Positions 34,177-45,880 of a stretch of 64,000 nt of DNA are shown here, one piece after another (within the stretch, counting starts at the first letter, position 1; every line of letters begins with the position of its first letter). This DNA comes from Euryodendron excelsum (taxonomy: Eukaryota > Streptophyta > Magnoliopsida > Ericales > Pentaphylacaceae), in contig CM065388.1 of NCBI GenBank assembly GCA_033060915.1, positions 32,326,501-32,390,500 of the forward strand, in the 5' to 3' direction. Both the position numbers and the translations under genes were made by a program. The notes beneath the pieces were generated by a model. That model was not told where the DNA came from and made no database searches. It worked only from the letters and a program-made list of their open reading frames with translations.

Positions 34177-37100
34177 TGTCGCGCCCAAATTTTTCGCACT
34201 TGAGGAATACTCACACAAGTGGGAAAAAGGCTGTACTCTCTCGTTAGAACTCACCCTCCTAAAAGAATGAGTGCGAGTAGGTTTGAATTGAAAATTGGTT
34301 TGAATGAAGGGCTTTTAAAAAAGATTCGAAGTCGCCACCTAACTTGATTAAGGTGAGTTATGTCACCTAAAAACTAAGCATAATCCAAAAACTACACTTA
34401 GGGTTTTGAAAACAATTTTGAAAATATCTCCTCAAGAGAGGGTTTTTAGGAAAACAGATTGTTTGACAACCTTTGGAAAATATTTAGCCCTTTTTGAAAA
34501 ATAACTCCTTTTTGGTCTTTGAAAACAGTGATTATAGATTCGGAGGTTAGTTACGTGTAGGGAAGACGCACTAAGCCATCACCCTACACTGCCCTTGCGA
34601 TACCTACATGTCAATCTACCCTAGATTCACCTATGAGAGTTTTCGACTAACTATAGTTCAATCCTACCCACTTTAGAAAAACAATGCTTGAAAATAAACT
34701 AACATGATGCATGATATGCAAGTGCAAGGAAAAAGAATTGAAAAATATATTTGGAAAGAGATTGATTTAAAATTGATTTGATTTGAAAATAGATTTGAAG
34801 AGATGGAATTGAAATTGGAAAGTTTGAAAATTTGGAAATAGAAATTTGAAAATTGAAATTTTGAAATTGAAATTTTGAAAATAGATTGAAATTTGAGATT
34901 TGAAAAATGTGAAGACCGCACCCATGAGGGTGGAATTGAAAGTTTGAAAAGTGTTGTGACCGCATCTATGAAGGTTGCCTACGTATCCCTTTGGGGGAAT
35001 CAGGTTAGGCGAAGTTCGGACAAGAGTCCGATTGAAAATAGAAGAGTTGATTGGAAGAAAGAGATTGAATTGGAAGATTGAGAGATTGAACTTTGATTGG
35101 AAGATTTGAAAAGACCGGTTTTAGGAAGACTTGGTTTTAGGAAACCTAGACTTAAGAACTTCAAAAAAAAAAAAAAAAAAGAACTGGATTTGAATTCGAA
35201 AAATTTTGAAAAAGAATTGACTTGAATATTAGACTTTGAATATTGGAGAAAAATTGGAAATTAGGGAAGGTTCAAATTTGGAAAGTTTCAAATTTTGGAA
35301 AGTTTTATTTTTGGAAAGTTTTCAAATTAGGAAAGTTTCAAAATTAGGAAAGTTTCAAGTTAGGAAAGTTTTAGGTTTAAGACTGTTTTAAAAAAGGAAA
35401 GTTTTCAATTTAGGAGATGTTTGAACTAAGAAAGTTTTGAGTTTAGAAAAGTCTTAGATTTGGAAAGATGTTGAAGTTTTGGAAAATTTAGAATTTGGAA
35501 AGATTTAGGTTTAGAAAGATTTAACTTCAGAAAGTTTCAAATTTAGAAAGTTTTGAATTTGGAAAGATTTGAAATTTAGAAAGTTTAAGATTTAGAAAGT
35601 CTTAGAGTTTTAGAAAATCTTGAAATTAGGAAAGGTTTGAATTAGGAAGGGATTGGATTTGTTTCCAAAAGAGAAGGTTTGATTTTGTTTCAAAAAACGG
35701 AGGATTGGATTTGGTTTCCTAAACGGGAATATTGGATTTGGTTTCCTAAAGGGAAGATAGGATTTGGCAAGGATTTGGAAAGGGAATTTCTAGAAACCCT
35801 AGATTCGGAAAATTATAATTTTGATGTAGAAAATAGGTTTTGGAAACATGTATAGTTTGGATATAGAAAACCAGAGGTTTTGGAAATCATGTTTTTGGGA
35901 AGAAAATTAGGGTTTCCTAATTGTGGGTTCTAGGGTTTGATTTGGGCTCTAAGGAAAGAGGATTTTGGAAAGTGCGTTTTTGGAAATGAAGGTTTTCTAG
36001 AAGGGAATTCTAGGGAGGAGTTTCTAGAGGGAAGAGTTTTTGGAAAGAGAGTTTTTTAGAAAGATTTTTGGAAAGAGATTGTTGGAGAGAGTTTTTAGGA
36101 AAGTGAATTTAAGGGGTGTTTTTTGGAAAGGAGTTTTTGGGGAGAGAGAGTTTTTGGAAAGGAGTTGAAAAAGGAAGCTTTGAAAAATAGATTTTGGAAG
36201 AGGTTTTAGAAAACAACTTTGGAGAGGAGAGTTTTAGGAAAGTATGTTGAAAATGAGATTTTTAGGAAGAAAGACTTTTTGAAAACAGAGTTTTTAGGTG
36301 TAAAAACATCTCACTTTCCTAAAGCAATTTTAACCATAAGAGGGCTAGAACCACTTTAGGAAAGCGGTTTTGAAAGCAACAAGATTTGAAAATATGGACC
36401 GTATTGGTCACTTTAAATGTAACACTTTCCTAAAGCAATCCTAGCCATGGAAAGGCTAGAATCACCCTAGGATTGTGATTTTGAAAACATGTTTTGAAAA
36501 AGGAGATTTTGATGCAATTTTGAAAACAAGTTTGAAAATGATTTTGAAAAACAACTTTGAAAGCGGCTTTTGGAAGATGCAAGATCATGATATGCACAAT
36601 GCAATTTTGGGGTCGTGAACATACAAGGCTAAGGCTTCACCACATAATCAAGGGGGCTGGTCCCACGTGGTCTCTGGTTAGACTAGAAGAAAACCCCCAA
36701 CACGGTGACTCTCCAATAGCCCAATCCTACACATGGACCGGGAATCCCCTTATTTCAAGCATGCAAAGAAAGGGGGGAAAAGAGTTGGGGGATTAAAATA
36801 GAGAAAACCCAAGTGGGTTAGGAGAGAGAAGAGAGAGGGGGAAGTGTGGAAATTTAAATAGGGAGCTTACCGTATGTCTTGTTTATTTTGCGCACCTTGC
36901 TTGTCTTCGATCTTCGGTGTTCGTCTTGATCTTCATCTTTAATCTTCAAGAGTTGTCTTCAAGCTTTAGATGGCAGCTCTTCAAAAGAGGGTTGAAGGTT
37001 AGTGTATGAGTGTATGAGGGTGTGTATGAGTGTATAGGAGGCTAGGGTTTATGTAGGGTGGCTAGGGTTTGGAAAACCTAGGGAAGCTAGGGTTTTGGAT

Positions 37101-37178
37101 GTGCTCGAGCTCTGTATATCAAATTGTATGATTTTTAGATTGAGTTTTTGGATCCTTTAAACGGTGGAAGAGGCCCTG

Positions 37179-37186
37179 TATTTATA
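37179..37186 (-). promoter_or_regulatory. TATA box of LTR C
   Basis: TATAAATA on the minus strand, just downstream in sense of the palindrome cluster 37201-37310, whose best copy is the perfect 23-bp inverted repeat at 37240-37262. Confidence 0.75.
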
Positions 37187-38325
37187 GAGGTTAGACAACA
37201 TTGGCGCCTATTGCAGTGGCGCCAGGCCAAAGTTTACACTGGCGCCACTAGGAGTGGCGCCAGGCCAATTTTTGGCTTGGCACCACTAGTAGTGGCGCCA
37301 GCCATTTAGGAAATATTTAAGGTCGGCAAGCAACGTATCTTTAACTAGATTTGGGCGCCTCTACTAGTGACTACCATGCAATTTTTAGCCTAGCTTCACT
37401 AGGAGTGACTCCGAAAAGTCTGGGAATGATTTGAAAGAGCCGGGAATGACTCGGAAGGCCGAAAAAGAGTAGGATTACTTAAAATAGTGTCCTAGAGGTA
37501 TTTGACTTGAGAAATGAGGATAAGATGGGTTGGAAAGGTTGATCGAGCCTTTAGGGACAAAACGGTCAATCGGACTGGGAAACTGCCTAGACAGACTCGG
37601 ACTGTCCTGGAAGAAGACTTGGGAGCTGGAAACATTATTCAGAATGTTCCCAAAGGTTGCCGGTTTGATACCCAGAGCCGGTGTGGTCGGAAAAGGAGAC
37701 CAGCCCACTAGGGGCAAAACGGTCATTTTGTACCTAGTTTGCCATAACTGACTCGAAATGATTTAGAAAGGTAAAGAGAGGTAGAGAACACTATAAAAAG
37801 TAGTCTCAGGAGGTTATCGGTTTAATACCCAGAGCCGGTGTGGTCGAAAAAGGAGACTGGCCTACCAGGGGCAAAACGATCATTTTGCACCAGGTTTCCC
37901 GGAGCTGACTCGGAATGATCCGGAAAGGTAGAGGATGATTGAGAATACTATAAGAAGTATCCTTGGGGGGTTACCGGTTTGATACCCAGAGCGAGTGTGG
38001 TTCCCGAGGCGTTCGGATGCCTAGGGGCAAAATGGTCATCTTGATCAAAAAGTCTCGGAAAAGGTCCAAAGGGCAGTTTGGTCATTTTTCACCGAAGTGG
38101 GCTAACAGACACTAGTGTTGACCTAGGTTTTGAGTGTTTCCGCCACTCTAACGGCAGTTGTCATGACACAGGGGTTTGTTGGCAATTCCTTATATCGACC
38201 TATTTGCGAGTATTTTCACTACTCTAACGGTTTTGTGAGTAGTTTCACTGTTCGGACCGTCTCGAGGAATAAACTGTCTCGAGAGAGGGATTGGAAAGGG
38301 GACTTACCGTCTTTGAAAAGACATG

Positions 38326-38330
38326 CCTGG
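38326..38330. other. Target-site duplication of element B (left)
   Basis: CCTGG precedes the LTR start at 38331. The same five bases follow the right LTR at 55875-55879. In the undisturbed 82-bp repeat the sequence GACGTGCCTGGATTGG contains this site once. Confidence 0.9.
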
Positions 38331-41300
38331 TGTTGCGCCCAGATTTTTCGCACTCGAGGAATACTCACCCAAGCGGGAAAAATGCAGTACTCTCTTGTTA
38401 GAACTGACCCTCCTAGAAGAATGAGTGCGACTAGGTTTGAATTGAAAATAAGTTTGAATAAAGGGCTTTTGAAAAAGATTCGGAGTCGCCACCTAACTTG
38501 ATTAAGGTGAGTTAGGTCACCTAAAAACTAAGAGTAATCCGAAGACTACACTTAGGGTTTTGAAAACGTTTTTTTGAAAATATCTCCTCAAGAGAGGGTT
38601 TTTTAGGAAAACAGGTTGTTTGGCAACCTTTGGAAAACATTTAGCCCTTTTTAGAAAAATAACTCCCTTTTGGTCTTTGAAAACAGTGATCCTAGGTTCG
38701 GAGGTTGGTTACGTGTAGGAAAGATGCACTAAGCAATCACCCTACCCCGCCCTTTCGGAACCTACATGTCAATCTACCCTAGATTCACCTATGAGAGTCT
38801 TGAATTAACAAATGGTCGATCCTATTCACTTTAGAAAAACAATGTTTGAAAAATATGATGCATGATATGCAAGTGCAAGATGAGAGAATTGAAAAATAGA
38901 AATTGATTTGAAAAGAAATTGATTTGATTTGAAAATAGATTTGAAGAAATAGAATTGAAATTGAAATGTTTGAAAATTGAAAGTAGAAGTTTCAAAATAG
39001 AAATTTTGAAATTTTGAAAATAGATTGGAATTTGAGATTTGAAAAGATTTTGGAAATCGCACCCATGAGGGTGGAATTGAAAGTTTGAAAAGTATTGTGA
39101 CTGTACCTATGGAGATTGCCTACGTATCCCTTTGGGGGAATCAGGTCAGTCGTAGTTCGGATCGGAGTCCGATTGAAAAGAGATTGACTTGAAGAGATAG
39201 ATTGGATTGGAAGAAAGAGATTGTATTGAAAATTGGATTTAATTTGAGATTAGAAATTGAAAAGATTAGACTTTGATTTGAAAAGATAGATTTTGGAAAG
39301 ACTTGGTTTTGGAAAGATGGAGGTTTAGGAAACCTACACTCAAGAAAGATGAGACTTAGGAAAGACTCAAGAGTTTAAGAAAGATTAGATTTAGGAAAGG
39401 TTCGAATTAGGAAAGGGCCGATTTAGGAAAGTTTCGAATTAGGAAAGTTTCATTTTTGGAAAGTTTCAAATTAAGAAAGTTTTGAATTAAGAAATGTTTT
39501 GAATTAGGAAAAGTTTAGTTTAGGAAAGACTTAGAATTTAGAAAGTTTCAAGTTAAGAAAGTTTTGAATTTTGGAATGTTTCGAAAAAAAAAGGGAAGTT
39601 TTGAAAGTGGGAAGTTTTGAAAACAAGGAAGTTTTAAAAATAAGAAAGTTTTGTTTTGAGAAAGGTTTGAAAAAGGAGAGTTTTCATTTTCAGAAAGTTT
39701 TTGAATTAGGAAAGTTTTGAAATAGGGAAGTTTAGAAAAGTGGAAAGTTTCGTTTTAGGAAATGTTTGAATTAAGAAAGTTTCAACTTAAGAAAGTCTTG
39801 AATTTAGAAAGTTTTGAATTTAGAAAAGTTCTAGATTTGAAAAGATTTTGAAGTTTTGGAAAGTTTAGAATTTAGAAAGATTTGAAATTTACAAAGTTTA
39901 AGATTTAGAAAGTTTTTAGGGTTTTAGGAAATCTTGAAATTAGGAAAGGTTTGAGGTTAAGAAAAGTTTGAAAGCTTAGATTTGAAAAGTTGAGATTTAG
40001 AAAGTTAAGATTTGAAAAGGGATGGAGTTAGGAAAGGGTTGAATTAGGGAAGATTTGGATTTTGTTTCTAAAAGGGAAGGTTTGATTTTGTTTCCAAAAA
40101 CGGAGGATTGGGTTCGGTTTCCTAAACGGGAAGATTTGATTCGGTTTCCTAAAGAGAAGATAGGATTTGGCAAGGATTTGGAAAGGGAGATTCTAGAAAC
40201 CCTAGATTTGAAAAATTATAGTTTCGACGTAGAAAATAGATTTTGGAAACGTGTATCGTTTGGATGTGAAAACAAGAGATTTTAGAAACCTAGGTTTGGG
40301 GCAAAGTTTGAAAATTATGTTTTTGGGAAGAAAATTAGGGTATCCTAATTGTGGGTTCTAGGGTTTGATTTGGGCTCTAAGGAAAGAGGGTTTTTGCAAA
40401 GTGCGTTTTTGAAAACGAAGGTTTTCTAGAAGGGAATCCTAGGGAGGAGTTTTTGGAAAGTGAATTTTGGGGATGGAGTTTTTGGAAAAAGATTTTAAAG
40501 AAAAGGAGTTTTTGGAAAGTGTGTTTTTAGAAACGTAGATTTTAGAAGGAAAATCCTAAAGGGGAATTTCTAGAAGGAAGATTTTGGAAAGAGAGTTTTT
40601 TAGAAGGATTTTTGGAAGGAGGTTGTTGGAGAGAGTTTTTAGGAAGGTGAATTTAGGGAGTGCTTTTAGAAAGTGAATTTTGAGGAGAAAGAGTTTTTAG
40701 AAAGGAGTTGAAAAAGATAGTTTTGAAAAATAGATTTTGGAAGGGAGTTTTTGAAAACAATTTTGAAAAAGGAGAGTTTTAAGAAAGTATGTTGAAAAAG
40801 AGATTTTTAGGAAGAGATTTTTGAAAAGAAAGAGTTTAGAAGGTGTAAAAAAACATCTCACTTTCCTAAAACAATTCTAGCCATAAGAGGACTAGAACCA
40901 CTTTAAGAAAGTGGTTTTGAAAACAAGGTTTGAAAATATAGACCAAAAGGCCACTTTTCTTATAACACTTTCCTAAAGCAACCCTAGCCATAGAAAGGCT
41001 AGAATCACCCTAGAATTGTGATTTTGAAAACAAGTTTTTGAAAGAGAGATTTGGATGCAATTTTGAAAACAATTTTAAAAACGTTTTGAAAAACAACTTT
41101 GAAAATGATTTTTGAGAGATGCAAGATTATGATATGTACAATGCAATTTGGGGATCATGAACATACAAGGCTAAGGCTTCACCACATAATCAAGGGGGCC
41201 GGACCCACGAGGTCTTTGGTTAGACTAGAAGAAAGCCCCCGACACGGTGACTCTCTAATAGTCCAATCCTACACATGGACCGGGAATTCCCTTGTTTCAA

Positions 41301-41726
41301 GCATGCGAAGAAAGGGGGGGAAAGAGATGGGGGATTAAAATAGAGAAAACCCAAGTGGGTTGGAGAGAGAAGAGAGGGGGGAAGTACGAAAAATTAAAGA
41401 GAGAGCCTACCTCGTATCTTGTTAATTTTGCGCGCCGTGCAGTCTTCAATCTTCGGTCTTCGTCTTGACCTTCGTCTTCGACCTTCAAGGATTGTCTTCA
41501 AGCTTCGGGTTGCTGCTCCTTCAGTCTTCAAAAGATGGTTGAAGGCTAGTGTATGAGTATATGGGGGAGTGTGTAAGTGTATAGGAGATTATGGTTTGTG
41601 TATAGTGGCTAGGGTTTGGGAAAACCTAAGGAGGCTAGGGTTTTGGAGGTGCTCGAGCTCTGTATATCGAATTGTGTGATTTCTAGGTTAAGTTTTTAGA
41701 CCCTTTTCACGTTGAATGAGGCTCTG

Positions 41727-41734
41727 TATTTATA
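41727..41734 (-). promoter_or_regulatory. TATA box of left LTR B
   Basis: TATAAATA on the minus strand; the palindrome cluster 41750-41849 lies directly upstream in sense. Confidence 0.75.
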
Positions 41735-42698
41735 GAGGGAAGACAAACCTGGCGCCTGTTGCAGTGGCGCCAGGCCAAATTCTACACTGGCGCCACTAGG
41801 AGTGGCGCCAGGCCATTTTTTGGCTTGGCGCCACTAGTAGTGGCGCCAGCCAATTAGGAAAGATTTAAGGTCGGCAAGCAATGTATCTTTGACTAGATTT
41901 GGGCGCCTGTACTAGTGACTACCATGTAAACTTTAGCCTAGCTTCACTAGGAATGACTCCGAAAAGTCCGGAAATGATTTGAAGGAGCCGGAGATGACCC
42001 GGAAGGCTGGAAGGGAGCAGGAGCACTTAAAATAGTGTCCTGGAGGTATTTGACTTGAAAAGTGAGGATAAGATGTGTCGGAAAGGTTGACCGAGCCTTT
42101 AGGGGCAAAACGGTCAACTAGACCGGAAAACTGTCGGGACAGACTTAGACTGTCCCGAAAAGAAGACTTGGGATCTGGAAACATTATTCAGGATGTTCCC
42201 AAAGGTTGCCGATTTGATTTCCAGAGCCGGCGTGGTCAGAAAAGGAGACCAGCCCACTAGGGGCAAAATGGTCATTTTGTGCCGGGTTTGCCGGAACTGA
42301 CTCGGAGTGGTCTGAAAAGGTAAAGGAAGGTTGAGAACACTATAAAAAGTATTCTCGGGACATTATCGGTTTGATACCCAGAGCCGGGGTGGTCGAACAA
42401 GGAGATCGGCCCTCCAGGGGCAAAATGGTCATTTTGTACCGGGTTGGCCGGAACTGACTCGGAATGATCCGGAAAGAGAAGGGGAGGCTGAGAACACTAT
42501 AAAAAGTATTCTCAGGAGGTTACCGGTTTGATAACCAGAGCCGGTGTGGTTCCTGGGGCATTCGGATGCTTAGAGGCAAAATGGTCATCTTGACCGAAAA
42601 GTCTCAGAAAGGGCCTAAGGGTAGTTTGGTCATTTTCCACCGAAGTGAGCTAACAGCCACTGGTGTTGACCTAGGTTTTGAGTGTTTCCGCCACTCTC

Positions 42699-42990
42699 AC
42701 AGTGTGAGTATTTCCGCTACTCGGATGGGGTTTGATGATTTGTGAGTATTTCCGCTACTCGGACAGGGTTGGTGATTTGTGAGTATTTCTGCTACTCGGA
42801 CGGGATTGATGATTTGTGAGTATTTCCGCTACTCGGACGGGGTTGATGATTTGTGAGTATTTCTACTACTCGGAAGGTTCTGTGAGTATTTCCGCTACTC
42901 TAACGGTTCTGTGAGTATTTTCGCTACTCTAACGGCTCTGTGAGTATTTCTGCTACTCTAACGGTTTTATGAGTAGTTTTGCTACTCGGA
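42699..42990 (-). repeat. 40-bp tandem units, left LTR B (nine)
   Basis: GTGAGTATTTCCGCTACTCGGA alternates with GGGGTTGATGATTT or shorter TCTAACGGTTCT spacers, giving a period of 27-41 bp. Nine units are visible here against five in the other LTR of the same element (55228-55380). Confidence 0.85.
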
Positions 42991-43493
42991 CCGTCTCGAG
43001 GAATAAACTGTCTCGAGAGAGGGATTGGAAAGGGGTCTTATCGTCTCCGAAGAGACGTGCCTGGATTGGAACCGTCTCGAGGAATAAACTGTCTCGAGAG
43101 AGGGATTGGAAAGGGGTCTTACCGTCTCCGAACAGACGTGCCTGGGTTTCGAGTGTTTCTGCCAATCTAACGGTGTGAGTATTTCCGCTACTCTAACGGT
43201 TTGGTGAGTACTTCCGCTACTCTAACGGTTTTGTGAGTAGTTTTGCTACTCGGACTGTCTCGAGGAATAAACTATCTCGAGAGAGGGATTGGAATTGGAA
43301 TAAGAAAGGACAATGCCCCTAAGGGCATTTTGGTCATTAAGCCTCTATTTGGGCCTGACAGTCCCGCGAAGCGATGGAAAGACGGAATTTGGACTAGAGG
43401 ATTGGTTTCGATTGGAATATGTCCATAATGACTTGAAAACAAGTCTGGACGGAGTATAGACTGCCGAGCGGTCAAAAATGGGGTGCTTATAGC

Positions 43494-43517
43494 TGCCCCT
43501 CTTTTTCTGTCTTTGCT
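43494..43517 (-). other. Polypurine tract of element B
   Basis: On the minus strand GACAGAAAAAGAGGGGCAG sits next to the LTR start, as in C, D and F. Confidence 0.8.
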
Positions 43518-43689
43518 TGTCAAAGACAGAAAACGATAAGAGTAAGAGTTCCATGTTGACCGCGAGGCAGTCGGAGGGATGGACATTGAAAACCTTTCGA
43601 CAACGGGGGTCGAAAACGGATAACGGGCCAAAAAGGCCTTCGAAAACGAGTTTTGGCGGGAAAAAGGGCAAAACTGCCTAGAATTTGTA

Positions 43690-43945
43690 ACTGGCACCAT
43701 TGCTTTGGTAAAAACCAACTGGCACCTCTGCTAGTGGAGCCAGGCCTAAAGCTAAAAACCAAAAAATTTATGGTTCGAACACTTACGGGATTTGAAGAGT
43801 TTTTGGGGAATCCGAGAGTCTTCAAGTGGAAATTGGCTTGAACCTTGAAGGAGCACTCCTTGGGGACCGTGGGTGATTGCCGGAAGGAGTCCACGTTGCC
43901 GGTAAAGCCGTCGGAAGTGAAGATTTCGCCGGAGAACTTCCAAAA
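43690..43945 (+). other. 5' flank and first exon of the antisense gene (B)
   Basis: Degenerate ACTGGCACC / TGGCACCTCTGCTAGTGGAGCC palindrome remnants at about 43690-43745 are followed by the conserved untranslated exon (TCGCCGGAGAACTTCCAAAAG) ending at the donor. No coding function is seen: the in-exon ATG found in C leads only to a short uORF. Confidence 0.5.
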
Positions 43946-43946
43946 G

Positions 43947-44820
43947 GTGAGTTTTCAAATTTTGTTGATTTTGATGTGTAGAACTTCGTTTGAATCATGT
44001 GAATAGTGGAAATTAATGTTTTGATATGTTTTGAACACTTTGGTGATGTTGTTTTTGCAATTTGATGGTTGTTTGATTGAATTTAAATGGTTTTTCATGA
44101 TTATGCGAATAGGGTTTTTTGCAGGACTAGGGAATTTGTTTCCACAGGCATGGGTATTGGGTTTTCTGGCTATGTTTTTGTGTAATGTGCCTTAGAAAAA
44201 TGTGTTTGACAACCGTATGAAGTTTCGTGATTTTTTGAAAACTCGGTGAATTTTTGATTTTTTGAAAAATATTTAGAAAATTAGAAAAGGTTAGAAAATT
44301 CAAGAAATTGATGGAATTTTTGAAGTTTGAAATTTGGAAAAATGTTGGAATATTTTTTAAAGCATTTGAGGTGATTTTGAAAAATTTTGGAAGCCTTTTG
44401 AAAACCATTGATTTATGTGAAAAAAAATAAAACATGTGTTTTGAAAATTTTGAAAAATTGGAAAGTGTGCACGGGTGCCATTGTCATGTGATTGTGGCGT
44501 TGGAAGGTGCACATTTCGTGTTTTGTGTTGATATCATGGGCGTTGTAGGGGCCATTTTTAAACGGGACTCTGCCGAAATTTTTAAAAATTATGGAAAGAG
44601 TTGGTTAAAATCTTAGAAATAAAATCTTTTTGAAGGGAAAGGGCAGAGAACCCTTGAGATGTGATTTGGAGTTGGAAAATCAAGATGTGTGAAAATTTTG
44701 TTTTTGATTTGTTATTCAAAATCCTTTATTTGTTTTGTGTTATTTGTTTGTTTTATTTTACTATTATTTAAACTATATGGATGGTATATTAACATAACTT
44801 ACCTTGGCTTACCTTTTCAG
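43947..44820 (+). other. Intron 1 of the antisense gene (B)
   Basis: Donor AAAAG|GTGAGT and acceptor TTACCTTTTCAG bracket 874 bp of AT-rich sequence. The C copy (57147-58029) is very similar in sequence and length. It lies entirely in the 5' UTR, one base before the start codon. Confidence 0.65.
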
Positions 44821-44821
44821 G

Positions 44822-45880
44822 ATGGCAGATGCAGGTGATGACGGTTCTGAGAGGAGGCGCCGCTCGGGGAAGGCGGCCCAAACAGATTATATTGGTAGCT
44901 CCAACCGCTCTAAGGGTAGTCAGTACTCTGCCAAACGAGCACCTTCTAGCCATGGTGGGAGGGGGGAGTAGGCGTCCAGTCGACCCCTTCTCTCCAGTTT
45001 AACCAGCCTTCGAGGATGAGATGGACGCTGAGATATCCCACCTTTGACTTTTAGGATGGCCGACGCTATTTTGAGTTGACTACGGGTTTGGTATGACAGG
45101 TATCCTCCAGATGAGCAAGACATTTTCGCTAGTCCTTTGGTTGCATGGCTTCTCTCCTATTAGTGTAACGTGTTTTCTGACAATGGTTCCCTGACCTGTC
45201 TCTCTTCCATTTTGGGGAATGTGAGCTTGCCCCTATGCTCCATCAGTATGGCTTCCTCTTAGGTCTTCGGGATGGTTTAGCTGACATTATAGGACCTACT
45301 TTTTCTGATGGCTACATCATAATTGTCTCATCTCAGCTTGGATTCCGCGTGCAATCTTTTCTTCTGATCTCCTGCCCCTAGTTTTCTCATGTCCCAATGA
45401 AACTCTTGTTCTCATATTCTGAGTTTGCAACGCATAGGAGAGCTCATCCAGGCGATTGACATACTTCTCAAGATTGGTCCATTTCTCCATGATAGGCCTA
45501 GCTCTGTTTCTCTTGAACTTGTTGATGTCTCCATGAGGGGGTGACTCGGTCAGCCGTTGATTGCGTGCGTTGCTCGCCAAGATTCGGGAAGGACACTCAT
45601 ATGCCCCTATGGTTATGGGACAGACCTTCATGAGCCTTACTAGACTTTGGTAGGGGGGGCAATGCTCATTGTTGGGGATGTGCTTCATTATTTCAGCTTT
45701 GGGTGATTGGACACTTATTCACTTCTCCTCTTTCGAAGTCGTTTGATTGGGGAGGTCGAGGGTGGGTCATTGCCCCATTCTCTATTTCTTGTTGGTCATG
45801 GAAATCTTATGCTTTCTAAGGTGTGAGCCGGTACTGGAGATATCTGAGGGGTGGCTTTAGCTCCTTTTTATGTTTTGCCT
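44822..45880 (+). pseudogene. Chimeric antisense gene of element B: PMD-gene N-terminus on a different core
   Basis: The start MADAGDDGSERRRRSGKAAQ matches the antisense gene of C, and similarity continues through the Val-Asp-Pro-Phe block up to about 45032. After that the sequence no longer matches C. With frameshifts, the rest reads WYDRYPPDEQDIFASPLVAW, then SLFHFGECELAPMLHQYGF and LLGLRDGLADIIGPTFSDGY, a pattern that reminds me of plant DUF7745-type, retroelement-associated proteins; this assignment is tentative. Further on, short pieces such as SYAPMVMGQTFMSLTRLW appear in another frame. Stops (TAG near 44969 and others) and frameshifts make it a pseudogene. A 123-residue minus-strand ORF (45317-45688) overlaps it and is probably a shadow. 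Confidence 0.5.

Larger units (their letters stand above)
34177..38330 (-). mobile_element. 3' LTR of element C, left part (interrupted by B)
   Basis: It begins TGTCGCGCCCAAATTTTTCGC after GCGGG of element D (candidate target-site base block) and runs through the purine-skewed tract, TATA box (37179-37186), palindromes (37201-37310), three 157-bp repeats (37500-38040) and one 82-bp unit. It stops at GACATGCCTGG, where element B is inserted. It resumes at 55880. Total LTR length without B is about 4.96 kb. Confidence 0.9.
38331..43491 (-). mobile_element. 3' LTR of element B, 5.16 kb
   Basis: Starts TGTTGCGCCCAGA and ends GGGGTGCTTATA (terminal CA changed to TA in this copy). It is nearly identical along its length to 50836-55874, so B is a fairly recent insertion. 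It carries the purine-skewed tract, a TATA box (41727-41734), a perfect palindrome (41788-41810), three 157-bp repeats, nine 40-bp units (42699-42990) and three 82-bp units. It is the polypurine-side LTR of a minus-strand element. Confidence 0.9.

Noticed and set aside
34673..34965. Phe/Asn/Ser-rich minus-strand ORFs, also at 38826-39062, 51315-51636 and 1378-1665
   Set aside because: They read the low-complexity GAAATTTGAAAAT tract of the LTR U5; same composition in every LTR copy.
45317..45688. 123-codon minus-strand ORF in element B
   Set aside because: Opposite strand to the better supported antisense gene remnant; no domain recognised and no equivalent in C.
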